Source of the DNA: Bacteroidota bacterium
Lineage (GTDB): Bacteria > Bacteroidota > Bacteroidia > NS11-12g > UBA9320
Direction of reading: 5' to 3'
Assembly: GCA_024679565.1 (NCBI GenBank)
Contig: JAIBDD010000005.1
Span: 1 to 64,000 of the forward strand
Length of the DNA: 64,000 nt
Each line of letters starts with the position of its first letter. Position 1 is the stretch's first letter. The position numbers were made by a program, and so were the translations under genes. Under the pieces are notes generated by a model. The model was not told the origin of the DNA. It did not search any database and saw only the letters and a list, made by a program, of their open reading frames with translations. Below, piece after piece: positions 9,201 through 18,712 of the stretch.

Positions 9201-10316
9201 CTATTTCAGAAACTCGTCAACAGGAGTATAGTCAAGGTCAAATGCATCTGCAACACCTTTGTAACATACTTTGCCGTCTATTACATTTAGTCCTAGTTTG
9301 AGTTCGTTATTGTCTTTACAGGCTTGTTTCCAGCCTTTGTTGGCCAATTGAATGGCATACGGTAAAGTGGCGTTGGTAAGAGCCAATGTCGATGTGTAAG
9401 GCACAGCTCCTGGCATATTTGCAACGCAATAATGCATAACCTCGTCGATAACAAATGTTGGGTCTTCGTGCGTTGTTGGTTTACACGTTTCTATACAACC
9501 ACCTTGGTCAACAGCTACATCAACAAGTACCGTTCCTGGTCTCATTGTTTTTAACATGTCTCTTGTAATGAGGTGTGGAGCTTTAGCACCTGGGATTAAT
9601 ACAGCACCAATAATTAGGTCATGTGTTTGAATCATCTTCATGATGTTGTGCTCGTTTGACATCATCGTTCTTACGTTTGCTGGCATTACGTCATCCAGGT
9701 AGCGTAATCGAGGAAGACTTATATCCATGATGGTTACATCGGCACCTAGTCCTGCAGCCATTTTAGCCGCCTGAGTTCCAACAACACCACCACCAAGTAC
9801 AAGTACTTTTGCTGGCTGAACGCCTGGAACACCTCCTAAAAGAATGCCACGTCCACCCATTGGTTTTTCAAGATACTTGGCACCTTCTTGTGTTGCCATT
9901 CTACCAGCTACTTCACTCATAGGTACAAGCAATGGAAGACTTCTATCTGCGTCTTCAACAGTTTCGTAAGCTAAACAAATACTACCGCTATCAATCATAG
10001 CATGCGTTAACGGCTTATAACTTGCAAAGTGGAAATATGTGAAAACAAGTTGGTCTTTCTTAATTAACGAATATTCAGATTCGATAGGTTCTTTAACCTT
10101 CATAATCATTTCTGCAATAGCATAAGTATCCTCAATAGTTGGGAGGATGCTCGCGCCTGCTTCAATGTATTCTTCGTCAATAAACCCACTGCCATTTCCT
10201 GCTGTAGATTGAACATACACGGTGTGGTTTCTCTTCACCATTTCTCTAACACCAGCAGGTGTTAAGGCTACTCTGTTCTCGTTGTTTTTAATCTCTTTAG
10301 GTACTCCAATAATCAT
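9201..10316 (-). CDS. ald: Alanine dehydrogenase
   Basis: This 371-residue enzyme interconverts L-alanine and pyruvate plus ammonia with NAD (EC 1.4.1.1). Family residues are visible: Arg15 in IKNNENRVALTPAG, the substrate Lys in MIMKVKEPIESEY, the catalytic His in FTYFHFASYKPL, and the Rossmann motif VLVLGGGVVGTQAAKMAAGLG at about 170-190. The later Asp region VDVAVDQGGC and the loop NMPGAVPYTSTLALTNAT are typical of Ald rather than of PntA transhydrogenase. Length matches the family (about 370). Transcribed from its own promoter, followed by the esterase. Confidence 0.97.
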   Translation of the reverse strand: MIIGVPKEIKNNENRVALTPAGVREMVKRNHTVYVQSTAGNGSGFIDEEYIEAGASILPTIEDTYAIAEMIMKVKEPIESEYSLIKKDQLVFTYFHFASYKPLTHAMIDSGSICLAYETVEDADRSLPLLVPMSEVAGRMATQEGAKYLEKPMGGRGILLGGVPGVQPAKVLVLGGGVVGTQAAKMAAGLGADVTIMDISLPRLRYLDDVMPANVRTMMSNEHNIMKMIQTHDLIIGAVLIPGAKAPHLITRDMLKTMRPGTVLVDVAVDQGGCIETCKPTTHEDPTFVIDEVMHYCVANMPGAVPYTSTLALTNATLPYAIQLANKGWKQACKDNNELKLGLNVIDGKVCYKGVADAFDLDYTPVDEFLK

Positions 10317-10339
10317 TGCCTAGTTCTTTTAAAGGACGG

Positions 10340-10347
10340 CAAAGATA
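10340..10347 (-). promoter_or_regulatory. -7 promoter box for ald
   Basis: TATCTTTG on the minus strand, a perfect TAnnTTTG box, 24 bases before the ald ATG. Confidence 0.6.
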
Positions 10348-10466
10348 GTTTTAACCAATTGTTAAAAACAAGATGAAATTTCATCTCTTTTTTGAGTGGG
10401 ATTCGGTGCCTGTAAAATGTTTTCCCCAAATCGTATCTTGAAGTCTTTTTTTGTTACGGCAATAGT

Positions 10467-10474
10467 TAATTTTG
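10467..10474 (+). promoter_or_regulatory. -7 promoter box for purL
   Basis: TAATTTTG followed by CCCT, 22 bases before the purL ATG. The same twelve bases (TAATTTTGCCCT) occur before purQ at 28867, though there they abut the start codon. A PurR-type operator was not recognised. Confidence 0.6.
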
Positions 10475-10496
10475 CCCTGCAAAACAATCAGTAAAC

Positions 10497-12710
10497 ATGC
10501 AAGAAGTAACTGTAGACACAGCCGTTGAATTAGGCTTAAGAGCAGAAGAATTTGATCACATAAAAGAAATTTTGGGGCGTACTCCAAATTTTACTGAATT
10601 GAGCGTCTATTCTGTGATGTGGAGTGAACATTGTTCCTACAAAAATTCTATCACCTGGTTAAAAAAACTTCCTAAAGAAGGACCAATGATGTTGGCCGAA
10701 GCAGGAGAGGAAAATGCTGGATTGGTGGATATTGGAGAAGGTTTGGCGTGTTGTTTCAAAATAGAAAGTCACAACCATCCGTCAGCAATAGAACCGTACC
10801 AAGGTGCGGCAACTGGTGTAGGTGGAATTAACCGAGACATCTTTTCGATGGGTGCTCGTCCAATTGCACAGTTGAATTCACTTCGATTTGGTAACATCAA
10901 TACGGATCGTACTAAGTGGTTAACTAAAGGCGTAGTAAAAGGTATTGGCGATTACGGTAATTCATTTGGTATTCCTACGGTTGGTGGTGAAGTATACTTC
11001 GACGACTGCTACGAAACGAATATTTTGGTGAATGCAATGAGTGTTGGGATTGTTGAAGTAGGCAAAACGATGAGTGCGATTGCAGAAGGAAACGGCAACC
11101 CCGTGTATATATTCGGTTCATCTACCGGTAAAGACGGTATTGCTGGTGCAGCTTTTGCCAGTAAAGATATTGGCGAAGATGCTATGGATGATTTGCCAGC
11201 GGTTCAAGTAGGCGATCCTTTTTGGGAGAAGTTGATTCTTGAGGCGACTATGGAGTTGCTAGAAACAGATGCAATCGTTGGATTACAAGATATGGGGGCT
11301 GCAGGTATTACTTGTTCAACTTGCGAAATGAGTGCGAAGAGTGAAACAGGCATGACTATCGATTTAGATAAAGTTCCATTGCGCCAGCAAGACATGAAGG
11401 ATTGGGAAATCCTGTTAAGTGAGAGCCAAGAACGGATGCTTGCCATTATCAAAAAAGGGCACGAAAAAGAGGTTGAGGCGATATTAGAGAAGTGGGATTT
11501 GACCTTTGCTCAGATTGGAGAAGTCAATGAATCTGGAAGAATTAAATATGTTAAAAACGGAGAAGTAACCTGTGACGTTCCTGCAGAAAGTTTGGTATTA
11601 GGTGGGGGTGCTCCTGTTTACGAAAGAGAATGGGAAGAGCCAGCATATACAGAAAAAATAAAATCATTTTCTATAGATGATATCCCTGAGCCAAGTAATA
11701 TCCAAGAGATTGGAAAATTCTTGACAGGATTGCCAAACATTGCTTCTAAGCGATGGGTATATAAACAATACGACAGCATGGTTGGTACCGTAAATCAAAG
11801 TACCAATCAGTCAAGCGATGCGGCGATAGTTCAAATTAAAGGGACAGACAGATCATTAGCGCTTACAGTAGATTGTAATAGTAGATACGTTTATTCGGAT
11901 CCAGAAGTGGGGACTGCAATTGCAGTGAGTGAAGCAGCAAGAAATATTGTGTGTAGTGGGGGCAAGCCAAGTGCAGTAACGAACTGCTTAAATTTTGGGA
12001 ACCCGTACGACAAGGGTGTTTTCTGGCAGTTTAAAAATGCCATCTTAGGAATGAAGGCAGCCTGTTTAAAATTTGGAACACCTGTAACAGGAGGAAATGT
12101 TAGCTTTTACAACCAAAGTTCAGATGGAACAGCGGTGTATCCTACACCAACAATAGGAATGGTTGGTTTGGTTGATAAACCTGAGCACATTACTACGCTT
12201 GACTATAAAGAAGAAGGCGATGTTATTTTCCTTCTTGGTAAAGAAATCGTTGATATAGGGTCGTCCCAATATTTGGCGAAGTACCATAAGGTATCTCACT
12301 CACCTTGCCCATATTTCGACTTAGACGAAGAGTACTTGGTTCAAGCAACTGTAACAAAGGCTATCGAAAATGGTGTGGTAAAGAGTTGTCATGATATTTC
12401 TGAGGGTGGTTTGTTTATCGCTTTACTTGAGTCGTCAATGGCTTCTGGTTTAGGGGTTGATGTGCGCACAAAAATTGAAGAAAGAAAGGACGCTAATTTA
12501 TTTGGTGAAGCACAAAGTAGGGTTGTTGTTACTGTTGATGAGTCTCAAGCGAAAGGGTTTGAAGAATTTTTGAAAGGACAGGAACAACACTATAGAGTGT
12601 TGGGCACAGTGAGCGGCAATAGAATTTGTATCAATGACGAGGACTTCGGAAGTATTGAAGAGTTTAAAGATATTTACGATACATCGATTGAATCACAATT
12701 GATGGCATAA
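10497..12710 (+). CDS. purL: Phosphoribosylformylglycinamidine synthase subunit PurL (small type)
   Basis: A 737-residue FGAM synthase subunit (EC 6.3.5.3), fourth step of purine synthesis: FGAR + ATP + ammonia from glutamine. It has the N-terminal PurM-like signature [13 protein letters not shown] near residue 42, [21 protein letters not shown] near 88 and the second AIR-synthase-like half from about 430. The length is that of small PurL, which works in complex with PurQ (glutaminase) and PurS. PurQ is encoded 16 kb away at 28879; no purS is visible in this window. The 3' end runs into a strong terminator. Confidence 0.97.
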   Translation: MQEVTVDTAVELGLRAEEFDHIKEILGRTPNFTELSVYSVMWSEHCSYKNSITWLKKLPKEGPMMLAEAGEENAGLVDIGEGLACCFKIESHNHPSAIEPYQGAATGVGGINRDIFSMGARPIAQLNSLRFGNINTDRTKWLTKGVVKGIGDYGNSFGIPTVGGEVYFDDCYETNILVNAMSVGIVEVGKTMSAIAEGNGNPVYIFGSSTGKDGIAGAAFASKDIGEDAMDDLPAVQVGDPFWEKLILEATMELLETDAIVGLQDMGAAGITCSTCEMSAKSETGMTIDLDKVPLRQQDMKDWEILLSESQERMLAIIKKGHEKEVEAILEKWDLTFAQIGEVNESGRIKYVKNGEVTCDVPAESLVLGGGAPVYEREWEEPAYTEKIKSFSIDDIPEPSNIQEIGKFLTGLPNIASKRWVYKQYDSMVGTVNQSTNQSSDAAIVQIKGTDRSLALTVDCNSRYVYSDPEVGTAIAVSEAARNIVCSGGKPSAVTNCLNFGNPYDKGVFWQFKNAILGMKAACLKFGTPVTGGNVSFYNQSSDGTAVYPTPTIGMVGLVDKPEHITTLDYKEEGDVIFLLGKEIVDIGSSQYLAKYHKVSHSPCPYFDLDEEYLVQATVTKAIENGVVKSCHDISEGGLFIALLESSMASGLGVDVRTKIEERKDANLFGEAQSRVVVTVDESQAKGFEEFLKGQEQHYRVLGTVSGNRICINDEDFGSIEEFKDIYDTSIESQLMA

Positions 12711-12724
12711 TTTATTTAAGCATT

Positions 12725-12758
12725 AAAAAAGCCTCAGTGATATCACTGAGGCTTTTTT
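12725..12758. terminator. Bidirectional intrinsic terminator between purL and tonB
   Basis: A perfect 22-base palindrome (731-752, half GCCTCAGTGAT) is flanked by six A on the left and six T on the right, so it can end both converging transcripts. Confidence 0.92.
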
Positions 12759-12776
12759 GTTTATTCTTTTTAGCTG

Positions 12777-13454
12777 CTAGTTAAAGCTAAGTCTTATCGG
12801 CTTTTGGAATGCCATACGTGCTGGTTTGTCACGTTGTAATGCAGGCTTCCATCTTGGCATCTTCTTAATTACAGAAATAGCTGCTTCTTCTACACCGTAA
12901 CCAATCTTTCTTGTAGAGGTAACATGAATGTTTGATAAGCTACCGTCTTTTTCAACAGTGAAGGATATAACGACAGTTCCATTTTCAGCTTCTTCGTATG
13001 CGATTTCAGGGATCTCCATATTTTCTTTTATGAACACATCCATTGCAGCCAATCCTCCAGGGAAGGTTGCTTTTTCTTGTACTTGGAACCATTTGAATAC
13101 CTCATCAGTATCTTCTGGACCATCGTCAAAATCAAGTTCTCCAAAGGCTTCGTCGTCACTTGTTTCGATGCTAATATCAGGGGTATCGTCAATTTTAACC
13201 TCGTCTTCTACAACTTCAATTACAGGGTCTTGTGGCTTTTCTGGTGGTGGTGGTTTTTCTTCTTGTTGTTGTGTCTGCTCTTGCTGTACCATGTCTTCAT
13301 CGTACACCTGGTCAAGGTCTTCCACTACGATTGGGTCATATTTTTTGTATTGCATTAAGCCATACGCAAACCCCAAAGAAATAGTCATACCAATTAAAAA
13401 GAAGAGACCTCTTTTATACTTGACGTCAATGTTCCTTAGTTTTTTAATTTCCAT
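12777..13454 (-). CDS. tonB: TonB-family energy transducer
   Basis: A 225-residue inner-membrane protein that couples proton motive force (through ExbBD) to TonB-dependent receptors. One membrane helix at about 16-34 (FFLIGMTISLGFAYGLM) is followed by a Gln/Pro/Glu-rich periplasmic linker (EEKPPPPEKPQDP) and a C-terminal TonB domain from about 130 (FPGGLAAMDVFIKENM, IPEIAYEEAENGTVVISFTV, MPRWKPALQRDKPA). The YPGG/FPGG start and the KMPRWKPA strand are typical of Bacteroidota TonB. No ExbB/ExbD genes are in the window. The receptor at 49373 is a possible client but is unlinked. Confidence 0.93.
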   Translation of the reverse strand: MEIKKLRNIDVKYKRGLFFLIGMTISLGFAYGLMQYKKYDPIVVEDLDQVYDEDMVQQEQTQQQEEKPPPPEKPQDPVIEVVEDEVKIDDTPDISIETSDDEAFGELDFDDGPEDTDEVFKWFQVQEKATFPGGLAAMDVFIKENMEIPEIAYEEAENGTVVISFTVEKDGSLSNIHVTSTRKIGYGVEEAAISVIKKMPRWKPALQRDKPARMAFQKPIRLSFN

Positions 13455-13476
13455 GTTTTACAAAGATTTAAAGTTC

Positions 13477-13484
13477 CAAATTTA
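13477..13484 (-). promoter_or_regulatory. -7 promoter box for tonB
   Basis: TAAATTTG on the minus strand, 22 bases before the tonB ATG. Confidence 0.5.
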
Positions 13485-13539
13485 TGAATTATCATGGATA
13501 TATATACCTGTTCAATAAAAGGTAAACGATAAAACGAGA

Positions 13540-13920
13540 TTATTTGATATATAATTTTTTAATCCAACCCGAAGTTACCACAAATAGTGCTAGTCCTAGT
13601 CCAACGCCAATAGAATTCGCAACCATATCGTTGTACTCGAAATGTCTGTCGAAAAGAGGTGTTGCTTGTAAAAGCTCCATAAGGATGCCGTAAATGATGC
13701 AAATTGCGATGGAGGGAATTAACCAACGTCTATAAGTATTTGACCAATGGTGTTTTTTCGCCAATTCAAAAAATAGGGTAAAAGAAAGCGACAAATACGC
13801 TAAAAGGTGGCCCCATTTATCTACCGCTCTGACTTTTATTTCAGGAAGTTTAGGGACAGATATTACGCTAAGGATTAATATTACAATCGCTAGAGCGAGT
13901 GTAAAGCGAAAAGCTTTCAA
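13540..13920 (-). CDS. VanZ-like membrane protein
   Basis: A 126-residue protein with four predicted helices (about 5-22, 35-52, 66-84, 97-116). The pattern VDKWGHLLAYLSLSF after helix 1 and IYGILMELLQ in helix 3, followed by RHFEYNDMVANSIGVGLG, is characteristic of the VanZ-like family, whose molecular role outside teicoplanin resistance is unknown. It begins two bases after gcvH stops, an arrangement seen in other Bacteroidota, so it is the distal gene of that transcript. Confidence 0.88.
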   Translation of the reverse strand: MKAFRFTLALAIVILILSVISVPKLPEIKVRAVDKWGHLLAYLSLSFTLFFELAKKHHWSNTYRRWLIPSIAICIIYGILMELLQATPLFDRHFEYNDMVANSIGVGLGLALFVVTSGWIKKLYIK

Positions 13921-13922
13921 GA

Positions 13923-14303
13923 CTATTGTCCGATAGCCGCTTTGTAAGCGTCTACGTCCATTAGTGCAGCAACGTCAGCAGTGTCGTTTACACGAACTTT
14001 AATCATCCAACCGTCGCCGTATGGGTCATTGTTCACACTTTCAGGAGCATCTTCCAAACCTGTGTTGATTTCAATAACTTCACCTGCTACTGGCATGTAT
14101 AGGTCAGAAACAGTCTTTACTGCTTCAACCGTTCCGAAAGTGTCTTCAGCGTCTAAAGTCTCACCTTCTGTTTCTATTTCAACAAAAACGACATCGCCTA
14201 GTTCACCTTGTGCAAAATCGGTAACTCCAATCGTAACGACGTCACCTTCTAACTTTACCCACTCGTGGTCTTTCGTATATTTTAAGTCTGCTGGTAAATT
14301 CAT
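13923..14303 (-). CDS. gcvH: Glycine cleavage system H protein
   Basis: This 126-residue lipoyl carrier shuttles the aminomethyl intermediate between the P, T and L proteins of glycine cleavage. The lipoylated lysine is Lys63 in GTVEAVKTVSDLYMP; the N-terminal KYTKDHEWVKLEGD and the C-terminal NNDPYGDGWMIKV are family hallmarks. Length is normal. The P and T proteins are not in the window, the usual situation in this phylum, where gcvH is separate. VanZ-like gene follows immediately. Confidence 0.97.
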   Translation of the reverse strand: MNLPADLKYTKDHEWVKLEGDVVTIGVTDFAQGELGDVVFVEIETEGETLDAEDTFGTVEAVKTVSDLYMPVAGEVIEINTGLEDAPESVNNDPYGDGWMIKVRVNDTADVAALMDVDAYKAAIGQ

Positions 14304-14369
14304 ATTATTTTTATTGCGAATTAATATTTTTCTGTTGGATTTTGATTGTTTCTTCTAATATTTTTAAGT

Positions 14370-15254
14370 CTAAGACGACTTTGCTGTTTCTGCTTTAACT
14401 CTTGGTTTTTTGTCGCAGATTAGCGAAAGGATGGTGTGTATCTGATCTTTAGCATTTTTACGTTCAACGATAAAATCGACAAATCCGTGTTCCTGAAGAA
14501 ACTCACTACGTTGGAAGCCTTTAGGTAAATCTTTGCCAATGGTTTCTTTAACAATTCTAGGCCCTGCAAAGCCGATTAAGGCATTGGGTTCTGCAATGTT
14601 AAAATCGCCTAACATGGCAAAAGAAGCGGTTACACCTCCCGTTGTTGGGTCTGTTAGATATGAGATAAAAGGAATACCGTCTTGATTAAGCAAAGCAAGT
14701 TTGGCACTTGTTTTTGCCATCTGCATCAGGCTAAAAGCTGCTTCCATCATCCGAGCGCCACCACTTTTTGAAATAATCATTAATGGAATTTTCTGCTCTC
14801 TAGCCGCATCAATTGCGCGACCTATTTTTTCTCCAACAACAGAGCCCATAGATCCACCAATAAAGCTGAAATCCATACAGGCAATCACCATTTTTAAACC
14901 ATTCACTTTGCCAACGCCCGTTCGCACGGCATCCTTAAGTTGGGTCTTTTTTTGTGCGGCTTCTATTCTGGTTGGGTAATCCTTTTTGTCGACAAACTTT
15001 AAAGGGTCTCCAGAGGTGATATTGACATCTAGTTCTTGAAACTTGCCGTTGTCGAAAAATATTTCAAAATATTCGTCAGAACCAATTCTTGTGTGATTAC
15101 CACAATCTTTACAAACCCACATTTCCATAGCAAAGTCTTTGCTTGCATGCGGAGTTTGGCACTCGGGACACTTAACCCACAAACCATCTGGTGTAGATTT
15201 TTTGTCTTGGGTTTTCGTTAAAATCCCGTCTTTTACGCGCTTAAACCAACTCAT
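14370..15254 (-). CDS. accD: Acetyl-CoA carboxylase carboxyltransferase subunit beta
   Basis: A 294-residue subunit that with AccA transfers the carboxyl group from biotin to acetyl-CoA to make malonyl-CoA. The N-terminal zinc ribbon is complete (Cys29, Cys32, Cys48, Cys51 in CPECQ and CKDCG). The crotonase-fold core carries the CoA-binding glycines in [17 protein letters not shown] and [22 protein letters not shown], and the [18 protein letters not shown] loop. The last dozen residues are a lysine-rich tail. It lies just downstream of class I aldolase, a pairing common in Bacteroidota; 46 bases separate them. Confidence 0.97.
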   Translation of the reverse strand: MSWFKRVKDGILTKTQDKKSTPDGLWVKCPECQTPHASKDFAMEMWVCKDCGNHTRIGSDEYFEIFFDNGKFQELDVNITSGDPLKFVDKKDYPTRIEAAQKKTQLKDAVRTGVGKVNGLKMVIACMDFSFIGGSMGSVVGEKIGRAIDAAREQKIPLMIISKSGGARMMEAAFSLMQMAKTSAKLALLNQDGIPFISYLTDPTTGGVTASFAMLGDFNIAEPNALIGFAGPRIVKETIGKDLPKGFQRSEFLQEHGFVDFIVERKNAKDQIHTILSLICDKKPRVKAETAKSS

Positions 15255-15300
15255 ATCAAATCAAATTTAAATAAATATCACGAAGTTTTCGTGACGAGGT

Positions 15301-16356
15301 TTACGCAATGGTAACCCCTTTATCCAAATAAACGTCTTGGATGTTGTTTAGAAGTTCAATACCCTCATTCATTGGGCGTTGGAATGCTTTACGGCCAGAG
15401 ATTAATCCACATCCACCAGCTCTTTTGTTGATGACTGCTGTTTTTACAGCATCAAACATATCGTTACTTCCAGATGCGCCACCTGAGTTAATAAGACCAG
15501 CACGGCCCATGTAGCAATTCGCTACCTGGTAACGACAAAGGTCGATAGGGTGATCCGAGCTTAACTCTGTATATACTTTATCGTGTGTTTTTCCAAAGCC
15601 AATTGCTTTGTATCCACCGTTGTTTTCAGGCAATTTCTGCTTGATAATATCTGCTTGAATGGTTACTCCTAAGTGGTTGGCTTGAGATGTAAGGTCAGTT
15701 GATACGTGATAATCAACACCATCTTTTTTGAAGCCTGAATTTCGTGTGTAGCACCATAAGATGGTTGCCATACCTAATTCATGTGCTCTTTCAAATGCTT
15801 CAGCAACTTCAATAATTTGTCTTTCTGAACCTTCCGAACCAAAATAAATGGTAGCACCTACTGCAGTAGCGCCTAAGTTCCAAGCCTCGTCAACGCTTCC
15901 AAACATGATTTGGTTGAACGTGTTTGGGTAGGTAAGCAACTCATTATGATTCAGCTTAACAATAAATGGAATTCTGTGTGCATATTTTCTTGACATACTT
16001 GCCAAAACGCCGAATGTTGAAGCTACACCATTACAACCACCTTCAATAGCAAGTTTGACGATGTTTTCTGGATCGAAATAAGCAGGATTAGGAGCAAAAC
16101 TAGCACCAGCTGAGTGTTCTATGCCTTGGTCAACTGGCAAGATAGACACGTAGCCTGATCCACCAAGACGACCACTATTCATCAATTGGTTGATGCTTCT
16201 TAATACTTGTGGGTTTCGGTTAGAAATTCCCCAAACTCGGTCAATATGATCAGGACCTGGTAAATGTAAACTTTCTTTTGAAATCGTTTTTGATTCATGA
16301 TTTAGTAAATACTCAGACTCACTTCCCAAAATTTGTTCGATAGCAGAATTACTCAT
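15301..16356 (-). CDS. fbaB: Class I fructose-bisphosphate aldolase (FbaB/DhnA type)
   Basis: A 351-residue Schiff-base aldolase (EC 4.1.2.13) for glycolysis and gluconeogenesis. Family stretches include [47 protein letters not shown] and [19 protein letters not shown]; the Schiff-base lysine is probably in this barrel's central strands ([16 protein letters not shown] region or the KLNHNE lysine). I chose the ATG at 16354-16356 ([10 protein letters not shown]). A longer reading from a TTG at 16395 is rejected because that codon lies inside the -7 promoter box. The gene precedes accD on the same strand. Confidence 0.93.
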   Translation of the reverse strand: MSNSAIEQILGSESEYLLNHESKTISKESLHLPGPDHIDRVWGISNRNPQVLRSINQLMNSGRLGGSGYVSILPVDQGIEHSAGASFAPNPAYFDPENIVKLAIEGGCNGVASTFGVLASMSRKYAHRIPFIVKLNHNELLTYPNTFNQIMFGSVDEAWNLGATAVGATIYFGSEGSERQIIEVAEAFERAHELGMATILWCYTRNSGFKKDGVDYHVSTDLTSQANHLGVTIQADIIKQKLPENNGGYKAIGFGKTHDKVYTELSSDHPIDLCRYQVANCYMGRAGLINSGGASGSNDMFDAVKTAVINKRAGGCGLISGRKAFQRPMNEGIELLNNIQDVYLDKGVTIA

Positions 16357-16392
16357 GTTATATTGTCTTTGTTGCGTTCTTTTTAAGGTCGG

Positions 16393-16400
16393 CAAAATTA
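16393..16400 (-). promoter_or_regulatory. -7 promoter box for fbaB, fixes the start codon
   Basis: TAATTTTG on the minus strand. Transcription would begin near 16387, downstream of the TTG at 16395, which therefore cannot be the start. Confidence 0.6.
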
Positions 16401-16520
16401 GTTTTTTTTTAAAACATTTTGGTTAAGTAACACGCGGAATATCAAAGGCAGGGTGGAATAATATCAAATGGGGTTATTTTTGAAATGAATCTAAAATTTT
16501 AGTCTAAGCAAATTGAAAAG

Positions 16521-16940
16521 ATGGACATACGCGTTGAAAAAGTAGAAAGTGGGAAACAGTTTGACGCCATCTTCGCCATTCGTCAAACGGTGTTTGTGGA
16601 AGAGCAAGAGGTAGATCCAGTTTTGGAGTATGACGAGTTTGAAGAAATATCTGTCCATTTTGTGGCTAAGGTGAATGACGTATCCGTAGGAACCGCAAGA
16701 TGGAGAAGAACGCCTAACGGAATTAAATTAGAACGGTTTGCCGTACTAAAAGAAAATCGAAATCAAGGAATTGGAGCGGCAATTGTCGCGGCAGTGTTGG
16801 CCGATTTGCCAGATAAGGAGAACGTTTATCTGCATTCTCAAATCACGGCTTGTAATCTGTACAATCGTTTCGGATTCGTTCCTGAAGGGGAGCAATTTGA
16901 GGAAGCCGGCATCATGCACTATAAAATGGTTTTAAGATAA
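16521..16940 (+). CDS. GNAT-family N-acetyltransferase (ElaA/YjcF-like)
   Basis: A 139-residue single-domain acetyltransferase. The N-terminal AIRQTVFVEEQEVDP is typical of the ElaA-type GNATs, and the acetyl-CoA binding motif A is seen as LERFAVLKENRNQGIGAAIV with the R/QxxGxG/A pattern, followed by LHSQITACNLYNRFGFVPEG (motif B). The acyl acceptor cannot be told from sequence. It is the first gene of a plus-strand run and has no signal peptide. Confidence 0.88.
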   Translation: MDIRVEKVESGKQFDAIFAIRQTVFVEEQEVDPVLEYDEFEEISVHFVAKVNDVSVGTARWRRTPNGIKLERFAVLKENRNQGIGAAIVAAVLADLPDKENVYLHSQITACNLYNRFGFVPEGEQFEEAGIMHYKMVLR

Positions 16941-16987
16941 AGGGTGCACCTAATACTAAACTGAGAGCCCTTGGTGTTAAATACTTA

Positions 16988-17602
16988 ATGCCTTTTATAC
17001 GTCTACCACTATTAATAATACTCACAGGTTTATTGGGTTGTCAAACACCACACCATCCTAAAGTTGAAGAAGGGGAAAAGCTACAGGTGGAAAACCCTTA
17101 CAGCGTCAATACCCAAAAGCTAGAAGCAGCCAAGGCGTTTTGCAAACAAAATGGATTTAATGAAGGTGTCGCATTTTTTTCAGACATGAATTTGCGGTCT
17201 GGTAAAAAGCGATTTTTCATTGTAGATCTGTCTAAAGACAGTGTTGTTCACGCAGGACTGGTGGCCCATGGTCATTGTCGGAGCTATGCATCTCGAGTGC
17301 CAAGTTTTAGTAACGAAATCGGGAGCAACTGCACTTCGCTGGGTAAATATAAGGTAGGGTATAAGTATGATGGTAGTTTTGGTACTGCATATAAGTTGTA
17401 TGGATTAGAGCCGAGTAATTCAAATGCTTTTGATCGATTTGTTGTTTTACATGCACATTCTTGCGTGCCCAACTCCGAAACGGTTGTAGGCATCTGCAGA
17501 AGTGAAGGCTGCCCAACGGTATCCCCAGAATTTCTTGAAGTAGTAAGTGAATATATCGATGAAACTAGTCAACCCATTTTGTTATGGATGTATAATGGTT
17601 AA
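16988..17602 (+). CDS. L,D-transpeptidase-like lipoprotein (YkuD_2 family)
   Basis: A 204-residue protein with a lipoprotein signal ending LTGLLGC (Cys18). The mature part matches the murein L,D-transpeptidase catalytic family YkuD_2: FFIVDLSKDSVVHAGLVAHGHC, SLGKYKVGYKYDGSFG, VVLHAHSCVP and the catalytic-Cys loop CRSEGCPTVSPEF. Such proteins are thought to crosslink or trim peptidoglycan, but the YkuD_2 subgroup is little studied. The catalytic His (VLHAHS) and Cys (EGCPT) are both present. Located outside the inner membrane. Confidence 0.85.
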   Translation: MPFIRLPLLIILTGLLGCQTPHHPKVEEGEKLQVENPYSVNTQKLEAAKAFCKQNGFNEGVAFFSDMNLRSGKKRFFIVDLSKDSVVHAGLVAHGHCRSYASRVPSFSNEIGSNCTSLGKYKVGYKYDGSFGTAYKLYGLEPSNSNAFDRFVVLHAHSCVPNSETVVGICRSEGCPTVSPEFLEVVSEYIDETSQPILLWMYNG

Positions 17603-17671
17603 CATTTTGTCAAAACTTTAATCACCTTATTTGTTATAAAAGATAAACCGGCTTTTACAGGTTTTCCGATT

Positions 17672-17679
17672 TACATTTG
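17672..17679 (+). promoter_or_regulatory. -7 box directly before metH N-half (leaderless type)
   Basis: TACATTTG is followed by only CGAC before the ATG at 17684. With the usual -7 geometry transcription starts at or next to the A of the start codon. Confidence 0.55.
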
Positions 17680-17683
17680 CGAC

Positions 17684-18703
17684 ATGACATCTAAGCAAGA
17701 GTTTTTTCAACTATTTCAATCACGGATTCATATCCTAGATGGAGCAATGGGTACGATGATACAGGGTCATAAACTGACTGAGGACGACTATCGTGGGCAT
17801 CGTTTCGCAAACTATGATCATGCGATTAAAGGGAACAACGATTTACTGAATCTCACGAAACCAGAAATTATTCAGGGCATTCATGAACAGTTTCTTGCTG
17901 CTGGTGCGGACATAATCGAAACAAATACGTTCAACGCAAATCGGGTGTCGATGGCCGATTACCACATGGAAGATTTGTCTTATGAGATGAATAAGGTTGG
18001 TGCTGAGATTGCTCGAAAAGCGGCTGATAAGTTTTCGAAACAAACACCAAACAAACCTAGATACGTTGCTGGTTCGCTAGGGCCTACAACAAAACTGGCT
18101 TCAATGTCGCCGGATGTGTCTAATCCAGGATTTCGCGCAATCACCTTTGACGACTTACATAAAGCGTTTAAAGAACAAGCAGAAGGGCTTTTGGATGGTG
18201 GTGCAGATTTATTGTTAATCGAAACAATTACGGATACGTTAAACTGTAAAGCTGCGATATATGCGATTTTAGAAATTGGAGATGAACGCGGTATTGATAT
18301 ACCGATTATGATTTCCGGTACAATCACAGATAATAGTGGGCGAACATTAAGCGGACAAACCGTAGAGGCTTTCTGGAATTCAGTTGCACATGCAGACCCT
18401 GTGAGTGTAGGTCTGAATTGCGCATTGGGAGCCGAGTTGATGAGACCTTTCTTGAAAAATTTAAGTGACGTAGCCACCTGTGCTGTCAGTTCTCACCCAA
18501 ATGCCGGACTACCCAACGAGATGGGCGAGTATGACGAAAGTCCTGAATATATGGCAACGGTCGTAGGAGAATTTGCCGAAAGTGGTTTGGTGAACATCGT
18601 AGGAGGGTGCTGTGGTACAACGCCTGATCATATAGAAGCAATCGCTACTGAAGCGACAAAATTTGAACCTAGGCGCCTGCAAGAAGCGCTGGTAAATGAA
18701 TAA
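17684..18703 (+). CDS. Homocysteine S-methyltransferase module of methionine synthase (split MetH)
   Basis: A 339-residue protein equal to the N-terminal homocysteine-binding domain of cobalamin-dependent methionine synthase. It starts with [15 protein letters not shown] and has the three zinc-binding cysteines in VGLNCALG and VGGCCGTTP. In many Bacteroidota MetH is encoded as two genes, this module and a second one carrying the folate, cobalamin and activation domains. The second gene is absent downstream (bshA follows after nine bases), so it must lie elsewhere or this copy works with another methyl donor. Confidence 0.93.
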   Translation: MTSKQEFFQLFQSRIHILDGAMGTMIQGHKLTEDDYRGHRFANYDHAIKGNNDLLNLTKPEIIQGIHEQFLAAGADIIETNTFNANRVSMADYHMEDLSYEMNKVGAEIARKAADKFSKQTPNKPRYVAGSLGPTTKLASMSPDVSNPGFRAITFDDLHKAFKEQAEGLLDGGADLLLIETITDTLNCKAAIYAILEIGDERGIDIPIMISGTITDNSGRTLSGQTVEAFWNSVAHADPVSVGLNCALGAELMRPFLKNLSDVATCAVSSHPNAGLPNEMGEYDESPEYMATVVGEFAESGLVNIVGGCCGTTPDHIEAIATEATKFEPRRLQEALVNE

Positions 18704-18712
18704 AATTATTAG

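Noticed and set aside
12928-13518. 196-residue Ser-rich open frame on the plus strand
   Set aside because: It is opposite the tonB gene, whose protein is clearly recognisable; the Ser-rich composition is an antisense artefact of the acidic linker.
16354-16395. Upstream TTG start for the aldolase
   Set aside because: The TTG is part of the TAATTTTG -7 box, so it would not be transcribed.
17980-18477. 165-residue minus-strand open frame
   Set aside because: Antisense to the homocysteine methyltransferase gene; no recognisable motif.
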